A stretch of DNA of 64,000 nt. Origin: Clostridiaceae bacterium. Its GTDB lineage: Bacteria > Bacillota > Clostridia > Acetivibrionales > DUMB01. The notes under the pieces were generated by a model. It was given only the letters and a program-made list of their open reading frames with translations. It did no database searches and was not told the origin of the DNA. The stretch is from the NCBI GenBank assembly GCA_012840085.1, contig DUMB01000085.1, forward strand, positions 124,001 to 188,000. The letters are read 5' to 3'. Positions 28,536-37,300 of this stretch are shown piece by piece. Each line of letters starts with the position of its first letter. Position 1 is the stretch's first letter. Made by a program: the position numbers and the translations under genes.

Positions 28536-29386
28536 GACTTATAGATTTACACACACATTCTACTGCATCAGACGGGAGTTTAAGCCCTGAAGAGCTGGTA
28601 AGGCATGCCCGTGAGAAAGGGCTTTCAGCTATTGCTATTACAGACCATGATACAATTGACGGAGTCGGACAGGCTCTCAAGGAAGGTCAAAGAATTGGTA
28701 TGGAAGTAATTCCGGGGATAGAAATAAGTGTTGATTTTGATCCGGAAATGCATATGTTAGGTTATTTTTTTGACTCTTCATATATGAATTTGGAAAATAC
28801 TCTGGAAAGACTGAGGAAAAACAGAGAAGAAAGAAATCCTAAAATGATAAAGAAACTAAATGATTTGGGTTTCGATATCAGTATGGATGAGGTCGTGGAA
28901 CAGGCCGGGGGAAGAATTGTCGCAAGGCCTCATATAGCAAAGGCAATGGTGAAGAAAGGTTATGTGGAAAGCGTAAGCGAAGCTTTTGACAAATATATTT
29001 CTGTGGGAAAACCGGCATATGTGAAAAGGGAAATGCTCTCACCGGAAGAAGGTATAGAGGAGATAACCAAAGCCGGAGGAGTACCTGTACTTGCACATCC
29101 AATCTACCTGAATATGGATTTTGAGTCCATTGACAAGCTTCTGGAATACCTTGCGTACAAAGGGCTAAAAGGAATTGAAGCATGCTATGTTGACAATTCG
29201 GAGGAGGAAACCCGGAATTTAATTAGGCTGGCAGAAAAGCACAAGCTGTTTATTACAGGCGGAAGTGACTTTCACGGGAGTTTCAAACCAAATATTGAAA
29301 TAGGTGTTGGTTACGGGAATTTATGTGTACCTTACGAGTTGCTGGAAAGGATGAAAACGCATGCTGTGGTGCATCATTTAGTTTAG
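28523..29386 (+). CDS. PHP-domain phosphoesterase (RNase AM / YciV-like)
   Basis: ~288 residues. PHP metal-binding motifs are LHTHSTASDG (~9), TDHDT (~40), ARPHIA (~135) and GSDFHG (~250). Relatives hydrolyse 3',5'-bisphosphonucleotides or trim RNA 5' ends. Three starts are possible. TTG 28523 is four bases from AGGAGG, GTG 28532 overlaps the DUF402 stop as GTGA, and ATG 28505 lies before the ribosome site; I prefer the first two. The 3' end is duplicated in the spacer. Confidence 0.88.
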   Translation: MDKVRLIDLHTHSTASDGSLSPEELVRHAREKGLSAIAITDHDTIDGVGQALKEGQRIGMEVIPGIEISVDFDPEMHMLGYFFDSSYMNLENTLERLRKNREERNPKMIKKLNDLGFDISMDEVVEQAGGRIVARPHIAKAMVKKGYVESVSEAFDKYISVGKPAYVKREMLSPEEGIEEITKAGGVPVLAHPIYLNMDFESIDKLLEYLAYKGLKGIEACYVDNSEEETRNLIRLAEKHKLFITGGSDFHGSFKPNIEIGVGYGNLCVPYELLERMKTHAVVHHLV

Positions 29387-29428
29387 CCGTGGTGCATCAT
29401 TTAGCTTAGTCAGGGTGCATTTGGCTTA
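29366..29428. repeat. 23-bp duplication of the PHP gene tail
   Basis: 29366-29388, which includes the stop codon, is repeated at 29389-29411 with one change, and a third partial copy follows to ~29428. Core GTGGTGCATCATTTAG. Confidence 0.85.
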
Positions 29429-29454
29429 ATTTAAGAATGATACTCTGCGGACAC

Positions 29455-29483
29455 TTGACACAACTCGTTAAAGCAGATATAAT
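29455..29483 (+). promoter_or_regulatory. Consensus SigA promoter upstream of smpB
   Basis: TTGACA (29455-29460), exactly 17 bases, TATAAT (29478-29483). Predicted start of RNA near 29490, about 100 bases before smpB. Confidence 0.85.
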
Positions 29484-29517
29484 TAGATGTGCGGTAAAGA
29501 AAAAGTACAAATGATTA

Positions 29518-29549
29518 TAGCCCTTTTTCAAACAAAAGGGTTATTTTTG
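29518..29549 (+). terminator. Terminator-like hairpin in the smpB leader
   Basis: TAGCCCTTTT-TCAAAC-AAAAGGGTTA followed by TTTTTG, about 28 bases downstream of the predicted transcription start. It may be an attenuator or may end a short RNA. Confidence 0.65.
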
Positions 29550-29591
29550 TCAGAGCAAAAAGCGGTTTATAAGCTTGAAAGGCGTATGAAA

Positions 29592-30062
29592 ATGGCTAAG
29601 TCAAAGGATGATATCAGAGAAGTTGCTCAAAATAAAAAAGCAAGGCATGACTACTTTATAGAGCAGACCTTTGAAGCAGGGATAGTTCTGTCAGGTACTG
29701 AGGTAAAATCTGTAAGGCAAGGCATGGTAAATCTGAAGGACAGTTATGCGACCATTGAGAACGGTGAAGTTTTTATCAATGGAATGCATATAAGTCCCTA
29801 CGAGAAGGGGAATATATTCAACAAAGACCCTATGAGAGCCCGCAAGCTGTTGCTTCACAAGAGTGAGATAAGAAGGCTTATAGGGTATACCCAGCAAAAG
29901 GGGTTGACACTGGTTCCTCTCAAGGTGTACTTCAGAGGCAGTCTTGTTAAGGTAGAGCTTGCTGTTGCAAGAGGAAAGAAGCTTTTTGACAAACGTGCTG
30001 ATATAGCTGAAAGAGATGCGAAAAGGGAAATTGACAGAAAGATGAAAGAACAGCTCAGGTAG
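29592..30062 (+). CDS. smpB: SsrA-binding protein SmpB
   Basis: Partner of tmRNA in trans-translation, 156 residues from ATG 29592, the normal length. Typical features are [28 protein letters not shown] near the start and the basic tail ...[19 protein letters not shown]. The frame is open back to 29487 but that part overlaps a hairpin and would add an unrelated N-terminus. GAAAGG lies nine bases upstream. The ssrA gene follows 285 bases downstream. The final 13 bases are the first unit of a striking tandem array. Confidence 0.96.
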   Translation: MAKSKDDIREVAQNKKARHDYFIEQTFEAGIVLSGTEVKSVRQGMVNLKDSYATIENGEVFINGMHISPYEKGNIFNKDPMRARKLLLHKSEIRRLIGYTQQKGLTLVPLKVYFRGSLVKVELAVARGKKLFDKRADIAERDAKREIDRKMKEQLR

Positions 30063-30205
30063 ACAGCTCAGGCAGACATCTAGGGAGGACATCTAAGGAA
30101 GGCATCTCAGGCAGACATCCCAGGAAGACAGCTTAAGAAGACATCCCGGGAAGACAACTTAAGAAGACATCTTAGGAAGACAGCTTTAGCAGACATCCCG
30201 GGAAG
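30050..30205. repeat. Twelve tandem 13-bp units seeded by the smpB 3' end
   Basis: Twelve consecutive 13-bp units with no length change, consensus ACATCYYRGGAAG, run from 30050 to 30205. Unit 1, ACAGCTCAGGTAG, holds the last codons and TAG stop of smpB. The period is not a multiple of three. AT-rich degenerate repeats based on AATTAAGAAAA continue from ~30245 to the tmRNA. Confidence 0.95.
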
Positions 30206-30346
30206 GCATTTTGTGACTGATAATAGATTGGCTGTGTTATTGGAAAAAATAATTAATAATAATTAATTAAGAAAAGAATTAAGAAAAACTAATTTAGGAA
30301 ACTAATTAAGTAAAATAATTAAGAAAAGATCATTAAATTTTAATAT

Positions 30347-30769
30347 GGGGGCGTACTGGTTTCGACGGGATCGTTGAGGCAAAAGTAGCGGGTAGAGGAT
30401 TCTCGTTGGCCTCTTTAAAAAACGAGACATAAAAATAAACGCTAAAAACGATAATTTCGCTTTAGCTGCTGCCTAATATAGGCAGCCCGTCAGTCCCAGG
30501 TTGCTGCGCCTGGGGTCACTGGCGCCATTAAGTCAGCCCTTCTGCGTGGGAAGGTTAAACGCCGGAACTGCTGCGGTGGTAGCCTTGAGCCGTAGCGGAA
30601 CTTAAAGGATACTGAAAGTGAAACCCTGTCTGTAGGGGGTCACCGTAGGGAAAGGCAGGGCTATTGTCCCGCAAGGGAAACGTAGCCTTGCAAAAAATAC
30701 AGACTGCACCCGGAGAAGCTTTTGTGGATATGATTTCGGACAGGGGTTCAACTCCCCTCGCCTCCACCA
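30347..30769 (+). ncRNA. ssrA: Transfer-messenger RNA
   Basis: The 5' end GGGGGCGTACTGGTTTCGAC and the 3' end GGGTTCAACTCCCCTCGCCTCCACCA-type acceptor (7-bp acceptor stem, T-loop, encoded CCA at 30767-30769) are canonical. The tag frame at 30441-30476 reads GCT AAA AAC GAT ... TAA, giving tag A-K-N-D-N-F-A-L-A-A-A recognised by Clp proteases. The genes clpXP and smpB are in the same window. About 423 bases, somewhat longer than the common ~350-370. Confidence 0.97.
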
Positions 30770-30780
30770 TGAATTATACG

Positions 30781-30805
30781 AAAACCCTGATTATATCAGG
30801 GTTTT
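30781..30805 (+). terminator. Terminator after tmRNA
   Basis: AAAACCCTGA-TTATA-TCAGGGTTTT, 10-bp stem ending in TTTTCTG, directly after the tmRNA CCA. Confidence 0.85.
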
Positions 30806-30881
30806 CTGCATTTTAGGCAACATAAGCCAGCATATTTCTAATACTATGTGGCTTATTATATTATACGGATCATTATATATC

Positions 30882-31109
30882 TCATTTAACTTGAGACTTA
30901 ATAACTTCGTATCCCAGAGCGGTGATGGCTTTTTCGATATCCTCCACCGACAGCTTTTCTTCATCAAAATCAAGCTTTACCTTGCTTGAATTAAATAATA
31001 CCTTTACGCTGTCTTTTACCACACCGTCAAGGAACTTTGCCGCGCCTTCAATCTTCAAAGCGCAGGACGGGCAGGCCAATGTCTCTAATTGAATGGTTGC
31101 TTTTTTCAT
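30882..31109 (-). CDS. Heavy-metal-associated (HMA) domain protein
   Basis: 75-residue free-standing HMA domain, CopZ-like in size. The metal motif is LACPSCALKIEGA (residues ~12-24, C-x2-C), with a ferredoxin-like fold pattern ending LGYEVIK. It is probably a metal chaperone or regulatory partner for the P-type ATPase encoded just upstream on the same strand, which lacks an N-terminal HMA domain. Good ribosome site GGAAGG before ATG. Confidence 0.85.
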   Translation of the reverse strand: MKKATIQLETLACPSCALKIEGAAKFLDGVVKDSVKVLFNSSKVKLDFDEEKLSVEDIEKAITALGYEVIKSQVK

Positions 31110-31223
31110 GCTAATCCTTCCTTTCTCGTCTTTATTGAATTTATTGTAATTGTTTTGCTCTCCAATTTTTACAAATTTTCTTTGTAAATTTTTATAATTG
31201 TTTTCTTATTCAATTTTTTATAA

Positions 31224-31283
31224 TTGTTTAGCAAATTTATTAGTTGTTTAGCAAATTTATTAATTGTTTAACTTATCTATTAT
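31224..31283. repeat. 20-bp repeat over the P-type ATPase stop
   Basis: Three 20-bp units (TTGTTTAGCAAATTTATTAR twice, then a diverged copy at 31264-31283 holding the minus-strand stop codon). The spacer is again built from a gene tail. Confidence 0.75.
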
Positions 31284-33148
31284 TTGAATGGTTTCCATCT
31301 TAATTTGTAGCGCAGCAGCCTCATACCATTTAATATTACAACTAAAATACTGCCTTCATGCACCAGCATGCCAATGGACATGTTCATCCATTCACTGAAA
31401 ATCACACCGGTAAGAAGAAACAACACAACACCGATTGCAATAAAGATGTTTTGCTTCATATTTCTGGCCGTGGCTTTTGCAAGGCCAAGGGCATGGGGCA
31501 GGCGTTTGATGTCGGAGTTCATTATCACAACATCAGAGGTCTCAATTGCCACATCTGTTCCACTTCCCATGGCGATACCGATATGTGCCAGAGCTAAAGA
31601 AGGGCTGTCATTTACCCCGTCTCCGACGAATGCAACGATTTGTTTTTTCTCCTCAATCAACTTTTTGATATAATCAGCTTTATCCTCCGGCAACATGTTT
31701 CCATAAGCTTCGGTTAAACCAAGTTCCCGGCTTACCACATCAACCGTTCCCTGATTGTCGCCGGACAGCATAATAAGATTTTTGACACCCAATTTTTTAA
31801 GCCTTGTCAAGACCTCTTTCACTCCGGGACGGATTTGGTCACGGACCCCCATCAAAATTTTAAGCTCCCCATCAACAGAGATCAATACAAGAGAGTTGCC
31901 GTTTGCTACAAGGCGGTTGATATCAGCCTTCGCTTGTTCACTTAGCACAATGCCTTCCTTTTCCATTAAAGCTACATTACCCACAGCAACTCTATGCCCG
32001 TCTACAGTGGCTGTGATTCCACCGCCTTTTACAACTTCGGTGTTTTCCACAGGCGAAAACCTGGTATTGCCTATATCTGTTAATACCGCTTTTGCCAGAG
32101 GATGGTCGGATTCCCGTTCAATGCTTGCCAGATATCCCAATGCTTCCTGGATACCCTCTCCGTAATACACTTTCTCCGAAACTGAAGGATTTCCCAACGT
32201 CAAAGTGCCGGTTTTATCGAATACCATGGTGTCCAGCCGGCTAAAATCCCCGATGACTTCGCTGCCTTTGAGAAGTATGCCGTTTCTGGCCCCGTTTCCG
32301 ATACCGGCAACATTGGATACAGGCACACCAATTACCAAAGCGCCGGGACAGCCGAGAACAAGGATGGTAATGGCAAGTTCAACATCACGGGAAAATACCC
32401 AGACAATAAAGCCTATCAGAAGAACGGCAGGTGTGTAATATTTTGAAAACCGGTCGATGAAACGCTCTGTTTTTGATTTTGAATCCTGGGCTTCCTCCAC
32501 CAGCTCAATAATTTTACCAAAAGTCGTATCTTCACCAACACGGTCAGCTACAATTTGAATGGTTCCATTGTCAAGGATTGTGCCGGCGAAGACGCTTGAA
32601 CCTTTTTCCTTTGAAACGGGCAGGGATTCTCCTGTAATGCTTGCTTCGTTGACGCTGCCCTCGCCGGATATAACGGTGCCGTCAACCGGTATCTTTGCTC
32701 CGGTTTTTACCAGTAAAATGTCACCGACATCCACTTCGTCCACATCAACTTCTTCAAATTCTCCGTATTCCATTTGTTTTAAAGCGCTTTCCGGCGCCAT
32801 TTCCGTGAGTTCTTTAATGGCTGAGCGGGTTTTATTTAATGTACGCTGCTCCAAAAATGCGCCGAACAGGAACAAAAAGGTAACTACAGCGGATTCCTCG
32901 AAGTTTTTGATGAAAAATGCACCGATTACGGCAATGGTAACCAAAACATCTATGCTTACAACCTTTACCTTTAATGCCTGGAACGCTTGAATTGCTATGG
33001 GTGTGGCAGCTATGACAGAAGCGGTGACAAATGCCCAGACAGCCACAGTTTCGTTTTTAAATCCCAGCTCGCTTGTAAATCCGGTCATAATTAATATGGC
33101 ACTGATTAATGCTATGTGGTTTTTCTTGCTGAGTATAAATCTCTGCAT
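31280..33148 (-). CDS. P1B-like heavy-metal P-type ATPase with CPG motif
   Basis: 622 residues: two N-terminal hairpin TM pairs, actuator TGES (~173), TM6 with GCPGALVIG (~270), phosphorylation DKTGTLT (~315), HP locus SDHPLAKA (~355), GDGVND (~530). The overall layout is that of ZntA/CadA/CopA pumps, but TM6 reads Cys-Pro-Gly rather than the usual CPC, CPH or SPC, so metal specificity cannot be assigned. There is no N-terminal HMA domain; a separate HMA gene follows. It is second in a three-gene minus-strand unit behind a hemerythrin-like gene and a CRP/FNR-type box. Confidence 0.9.
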   Translation of the reverse strand: MQRFILSKKNHIALISAILIMTGFTSELGFKNETVAVWAFVTASVIAATPIAIQAFQALKVKVVSIDVLVTIAVIGAFFIKNFEESAVVTFLFLFGAFLEQRTLNKTRSAIKELTEMAPESALKQMEYGEFEEVDVDEVDVGDILLVKTGAKIPVDGTVISGEGSVNEASITGESLPVSKEKGSSVFAGTILDNGTIQIVADRVGEDTTFGKIIELVEEAQDSKSKTERFIDRFSKYYTPAVLLIGFIVWVFSRDVELAITILVLGCPGALVIGVPVSNVAGIGNGARNGILLKGSEVIGDFSRLDTMVFDKTGTLTLGNPSVSEKVYYGEGIQEALGYLASIERESDHPLAKAVLTDIGNTRFSPVENTEVVKGGGITATVDGHRVAVGNVALMEKEGIVLSEQAKADINRLVANGNSLVLISVDGELKILMGVRDQIRPGVKEVLTRLKKLGVKNLIMLSGDNQGTVDVVSRELGLTEAYGNMLPEDKADYIKKLIEEKKQIVAFVGDGVNDSPSLALAHIGIAMGSGTDVAIETSDVVIMNSDIKRLPHALGLAKATARNMKQNIFIAIGVVLFLLTGVIFSEWMNMSIGMLVHEGSILVVILNGMRLLRYKLRWKPFK

Positions 33149-33183
33149 ATCATCACCTTCTTGCTTTCGAAGCTTGCTTAAAA

Positions 33184-33486
33184 TTAAGCGTGATATGCCT
33201 TATCCAGCTCCGCCAGCATATTATAGACTGCCTCATAGCTTTCGCATACGTCATCGGGAACTGTATAGTTCTTAGTAATCTCACGAAGCTTTGCAAATTC
33301 CTGATCCAGCTCCAATTCCTGTGACTCTGATTCCTTTAGTTTTTTAGCCAGCACATCAAAGATATTCTTAACTTCATAAAATTCAGGATGACTTTTTCCG
33401 TGTACTCTTGCTACGATAGGCACAAACATCTCCAATGTCTTAAAATGCTTTTCCTTCACGCTGTTGAAAGTTTGATTGTTATTCAT
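33184..33486 (-). CDS. Small hemerythrin-like (HHE/RIC-type) protein
   Basis: 100 residues, mostly helical. The segment VARVHGKSHPEFYEVKNIFDVL resembles the C-terminal helix region of hemerythrin-like iron-sulfur repair proteins (ScdA/RIC), which bind a di-iron site. Only a few histidines are visible, so a full di-iron site is not certain. Good GAGGGAG before ATG. It is first gene of the unit with the P-type ATPase and HMA protein, suggesting a role in oxygen, NO or iron stress. Confidence 0.6.
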   Translation of the reverse strand: MNNNQTFNSVKEKHFKTLEMFVPIVARVHGKSHPEFYEVKNIFDVLAKKLKESESQELELDQEFAKLREITKNYTVPDDVCESYEAVYNMLAELDKAYHA

Positions 33487-33517
33487 AACATCTCCCTCTT
33501 TCTTATTTTGTAAATTT

Positions 33518-33559
33518 AGTATACCATGATGTGTCGGAATATACTTTGATTTAGGTCAA
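33518..33559 (-). promoter_or_regulatory. CRP/FNR-family box and promoter
   Basis: On the minus strand TTGAC-CTAA-ATCAA (33546-33559), near-perfect to the FNR palindrome TTGAT-N4-ATCAA, and TATACT (33518-33523). With a start near 33511 the box centre is ~41.5 bases upstream, the class II activator position. No good -35 exists, as expected for an activated promoter. Confidence 0.7.
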
Positions 33560-33627
33560 AAATGAAAATAAAAATAGAAAAGCAGGACAATAGTTGAATA
33601 ATAACAAACACCAGCACAAATTACACT

Positions 33628-34030
33628 ATGTACGTTAATGATTTTTCAAGGGGTGAACCCGTTGACTGTTATGCTCTTGCCTATCCAGCCGGGGCTGCTC
33701 TTCCGTCGGATATTTTCCTGAGCAACTACTCCTGGAGTGTATCGCTAAATCCCATATACTTTGTACCCTCGGATATAAATTCCGTAAAGGTTATAAATTC
33801 CGTATAGATTATAAATTCCGTAAAGGTGACTCTGTGCGGTGGCAGAGACTTATGAGTTTTTAAAGGAAACATCATCCATCGCCGGAAATTACTTCAATGT
33901 CTGGATGAGCGACTGTGATGGTATGGAAATAGGCATTTCAGGCGCAAATATGACAAAGGGCACCAATGTCATACTTTGGACAGAAGCATCCGATGAAAGT
34001 CAGACGTATATATTTAAAAAGTTTGATTGA
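33628..34030 (+). pseudogene. Remnant of a secreted repeat/lectin-type protein
   Basis: Two open pieces. The first, from 33628, reads MYVNDFSRGEPV...NYSWSVSLNPIYFVPSDINSVKV and ends at a stop created inside an 18-bp tandem repeat. The second (33839-34030) reads SIAGNYFNVWMSDCDG...GTNVILWTEASDESQTYIFKKF, like a fragment of a RICIN-type or surface protein. Neither has a ribosome site or signal peptide, and they are in different frames, so I read this as a decayed gene. Confidence 0.55.
33774..33827. repeat. 18-bp tandem repeat in the remnant gene
   Basis: Three copies of TATAAATTCCGTAAAGGT; the middle copy carries AAG to TAG, which closes the frame. Confidence 0.9.
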
Positions 34031-34210
34031 ATTTGAATTATTTACCGATAGAATATTACTGTTTTTATAAGAAAAATTAATATTCATTTTATTAAGAAAA
34101 CTTAATAGTAATTTTATAAGAAAACTTAATATCCAGGCTTTAGACGGGGGGTTCATATGGACTTCTTTCATATGCATAAAAGTAGCAATGATTGCCTGGT
34201 AAAAGAAAAA

Positions 34211-34233
34211 CCTGCCGGGATAAGTCCGGCAGG
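34211..34233. terminator. Terminator downstream of the hydrogenase gene
   Basis: CCTGCCGG-GATAAGT-CCGGCAGG; on the minus strand it is followed by TTTTTCTTTT, on the plus strand by CTTTTC. It ends the hydrogenase message 150 bases past its stop. Of the spacer 34031-34384 the rest is repeat DNA. Confidence 0.85.
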
Positions 34234-34244
34234 CTTTTCAATAT

Positions 34245-34350
34245 AATCGGCACTTTCATCAATAATCGGTGTTTTCACAAAAATCGGCGTTTTCATTAAT
34301 AATCGGTATTTTCATTAATAATCAGCATTTTCATAAGTGAGCAATATATC
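34245..34350. repeat. ~19-bp degenerate tandem repeat after the hydrogenase stop
   Basis: On the minus strand about six units resembling TGAAAATACCGATTATTAA run between the stop codon region and the terminator. Confidence 0.75.
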
Positions 34351-34384
34351 CGTTAATATGCGGTATTTTCATTGATATATGAAA

Positions 34385-37300
34385 CTATTTCAGGTTTTGT
34401 GAAAGGTTCTCAAGTTTTGAGGGGTCAATACGTTGTCCGTCCAGAGTCACATAGATGTCCTGACCGTTGTGAGTTTCCTTAAGGCGGATGGTATGAACCT
34501 CAACAAAAGAATCCATTTTGAGCTTTTTCACTTGCTCAAGGGTAGCTGCATAGAGCTCATGGGCTCCCTTGGCTGAACATGCATCACATGTGCAGAAAGT
34601 AATATGCCGTGTCACAAAGGCGGAATTGGCCTTCTTGTGAACGGTACCGCAGCGGGTATCACCATTGACAGCATGATAGTGGGTGTGCAAAAGTTTATGA
34701 GCCAAGGGTGAATTAGCCTCTTCGTAGAAATCCTTGTAGAGATTTAAGATGTCAGGGTTTTCCTGGGATTTACGGTAGGTGGAGGTCTTGTCGATGTTAA
34801 TCAAAACCTGCTGACGTTGTTCAAGGGTACCCACCTTCTCCGGTACTGGATGACCGGCACCGCAAATACAGCCTCCTGGGCAAGCCATAACTTCAATCAA
34901 ATCATAACCCACATCTACCCCTTGAATTATCTTTTCCACGATGGGTTCCACATTATGAAGACCACTGATGACAGCTACGCGCACGGTTGTACCATTGGCT
35001 TCAACTGTTGCTTCCTTCAAACCGGCAAAACCGCGGACTTCTTCGAAATCCAGGTGGTCGGTTATCACTTTGCCTGTCAGCTTCTCAACAGCCATACGAA
35101 GAGCAGCTTCTGCCACACCGCCAGAAGCTCCGAAGAGAACGCCGGCTCCGGTGACCTGCCTGTAAGGTTCATCAAATTCCTGGAGTTCAATGGACGATGT
35201 ATCAATGCGCGTAAGCTCAGCCATTTCTATCATGTCGGTAGAGGTCAGAACCGCATCTACATCACGTATTCCATCGGGTGCAAATTCAGGACGGGCAGCC
35301 TCATATTTCTTAGCAATACAAGGAACGATGGAGACCACGTACAGATCTTCCTTATTTAGGCCTGCCAGCTTGGCGTAATGATTTTTCACAGTAGCTCCCA
35401 TCATCTGCTGTGGTGATTTACAGGTAGAGAGATGGGGGATGAGTTCCGGATAACGCCGCTCAACGAAGTTTACCCATCCGGGGCAGCAGGAGGTAAACTG
35501 GGGCATAACACCCTTATTAGCTACACGGTTCAGAAATTCGGTGGTCTCCTCCACAATAGTTAAGTCAGCAGCAAAGGAGAAGTCGAAGACCTTATCAAAG
35601 CCTAACTTCTTGAGCAGGCCTGCCATAAAGCCGGAAGCCTTATCAAAGGGAATACCGTAGTGGGAAGAAATAACACTTCGTACAGCAGGTGCGACAAAGG
35701 CAACCACAGTCTTGGAAGGATCATTGAGAGCTCTGAAGACTTTGCCTTTTTCACTCTTTGCTTCCAGTGCACCACAAGGACAAGCATTCACACATTGTCC
35801 GCAGCTGACACAATCGGTCTCCTGAAGGGGAAGGCCACTTCTGGTTCCAACCAACTGACGGCCATGTTTCATATAAAAGGCAAGGACATCGGGACCTTCA
35901 ACCTGTGCGCAGGCGGCAATACAACGGCCGCAGGAAATACATTTGTTGTGGTCTCTAATGATAAATGGATGGTCGTCTACAATAGGAATATAAGGTCTGT
36001 CATGAATTGGTTTTTCAAATTTAATATCATGAGCAGATGCCTCTTTCCTCAAGTCACAGTCATATCGCTTGTTACATCCGCATCTTAAGCAGCGGTGGGC
36101 TTCCTCACGGGCAGCTTCTTCAGAGAGCCCCAATTCAACTTCCTTAAAGTTGCCTTCTCTCTCTTTAAGGCCAATAGAAGGCATCTTAGCACGCTCCAGC
36201 TTGGGGAAATGCTCAAAATCCCATTTTGGGAGATCCTCCAGGGAGCCTCTGCTGCAGCTGTAGTCTATATGACTCTCCTGAACATATCCCTTCATGAGAA
36301 AACTGTCTATAGCTTCGGCAGCACGACGGCCAGCGGCTACAGCCTGAATGACTGTTGCAGGTCCTGTGACACAATCTCCGCCGGCGAAAATATTGATTTC
36401 TGAGGTCTGGGAAGTTTTGCCGTTAATTTCAATGTCGCCCCACTTGTTCAGCTTAACGGGCAGGTCGTTGTAGAGGAATTGAGTGTTTGTGCTTTGGCCA
36501 ATAGCACCAATTATGGTATCTGCCTCTATTTCAAATTCGCTGCCCTCAATGGGAATAGGACGACGACGGCCGGAGCGGTCGGGCTCGCCCAGCTGCATCC
36601 TGATGCATTGCAGCTTCTTCCTGCCATTTTCTGAAATGATACTTGTAGGCGCCATCAGGAAGAGCATTTCAACCCCTTCATGAAGTGCCTCTTCAACTTC
36701 ATAAGGTTCAGCAGGCATTTCGTCACGAGTTCTGCGGTAGATCAGCTTTACTGACTTGGCGCCTTTCCGCAAAGCTGTGCGTGCACAGTCAATGGCCGTG
36801 TTACCTCCGCCTATAACAACAACTGTGTCACCAACCTGAATGTCGGCCTGCTTGGTGACCTGTTCAAGGAATTGGATACCAAGCCATACACCAGGAAGAT
36901 TTTCACCTTCAATATGCATGGGGGTAGCCCGCCATGAACCAATAGCCAGATAGACGGCATCAAAATCCCTCTGAAGATCTTCCAGACGGATATGAGTACC
37001 AAGAGCCTTCTTGGTCATTATTTTGACACCAAGGTTCTTGATGATGTCGATTTCCTTGTCAAGAGTTGCCTTCGGCAGACGATATTCGGGAATCCCATAA
37101 CGCATCATACCGCCGGCATAGCGTTGACGTTCAAATACTGTAACGTCATGGCCATTGATGGCACTATAATAAGCGCAAGTAAGACCTGACGGTCCTGCAC
37201 CCACAATGGCGATACGCTTTCCGGTAGGATCTTTCTTTTTGGGCATCCAAGGCTCTTCCTGAGACATATCCCAGTCAGCGATGAAGCGCTTGACGTGATT

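Noticed and set aside
30050..30205. CRISPR-like array
   Set aside because: The units are contiguous 13-mers without spacers, and no cas genes are present.
30555..30770. 71-codon frame on the minus strand
   Set aside because: It lies wholly inside the tmRNA gene on the opposite strand; the conserved RNA explains the open frame.
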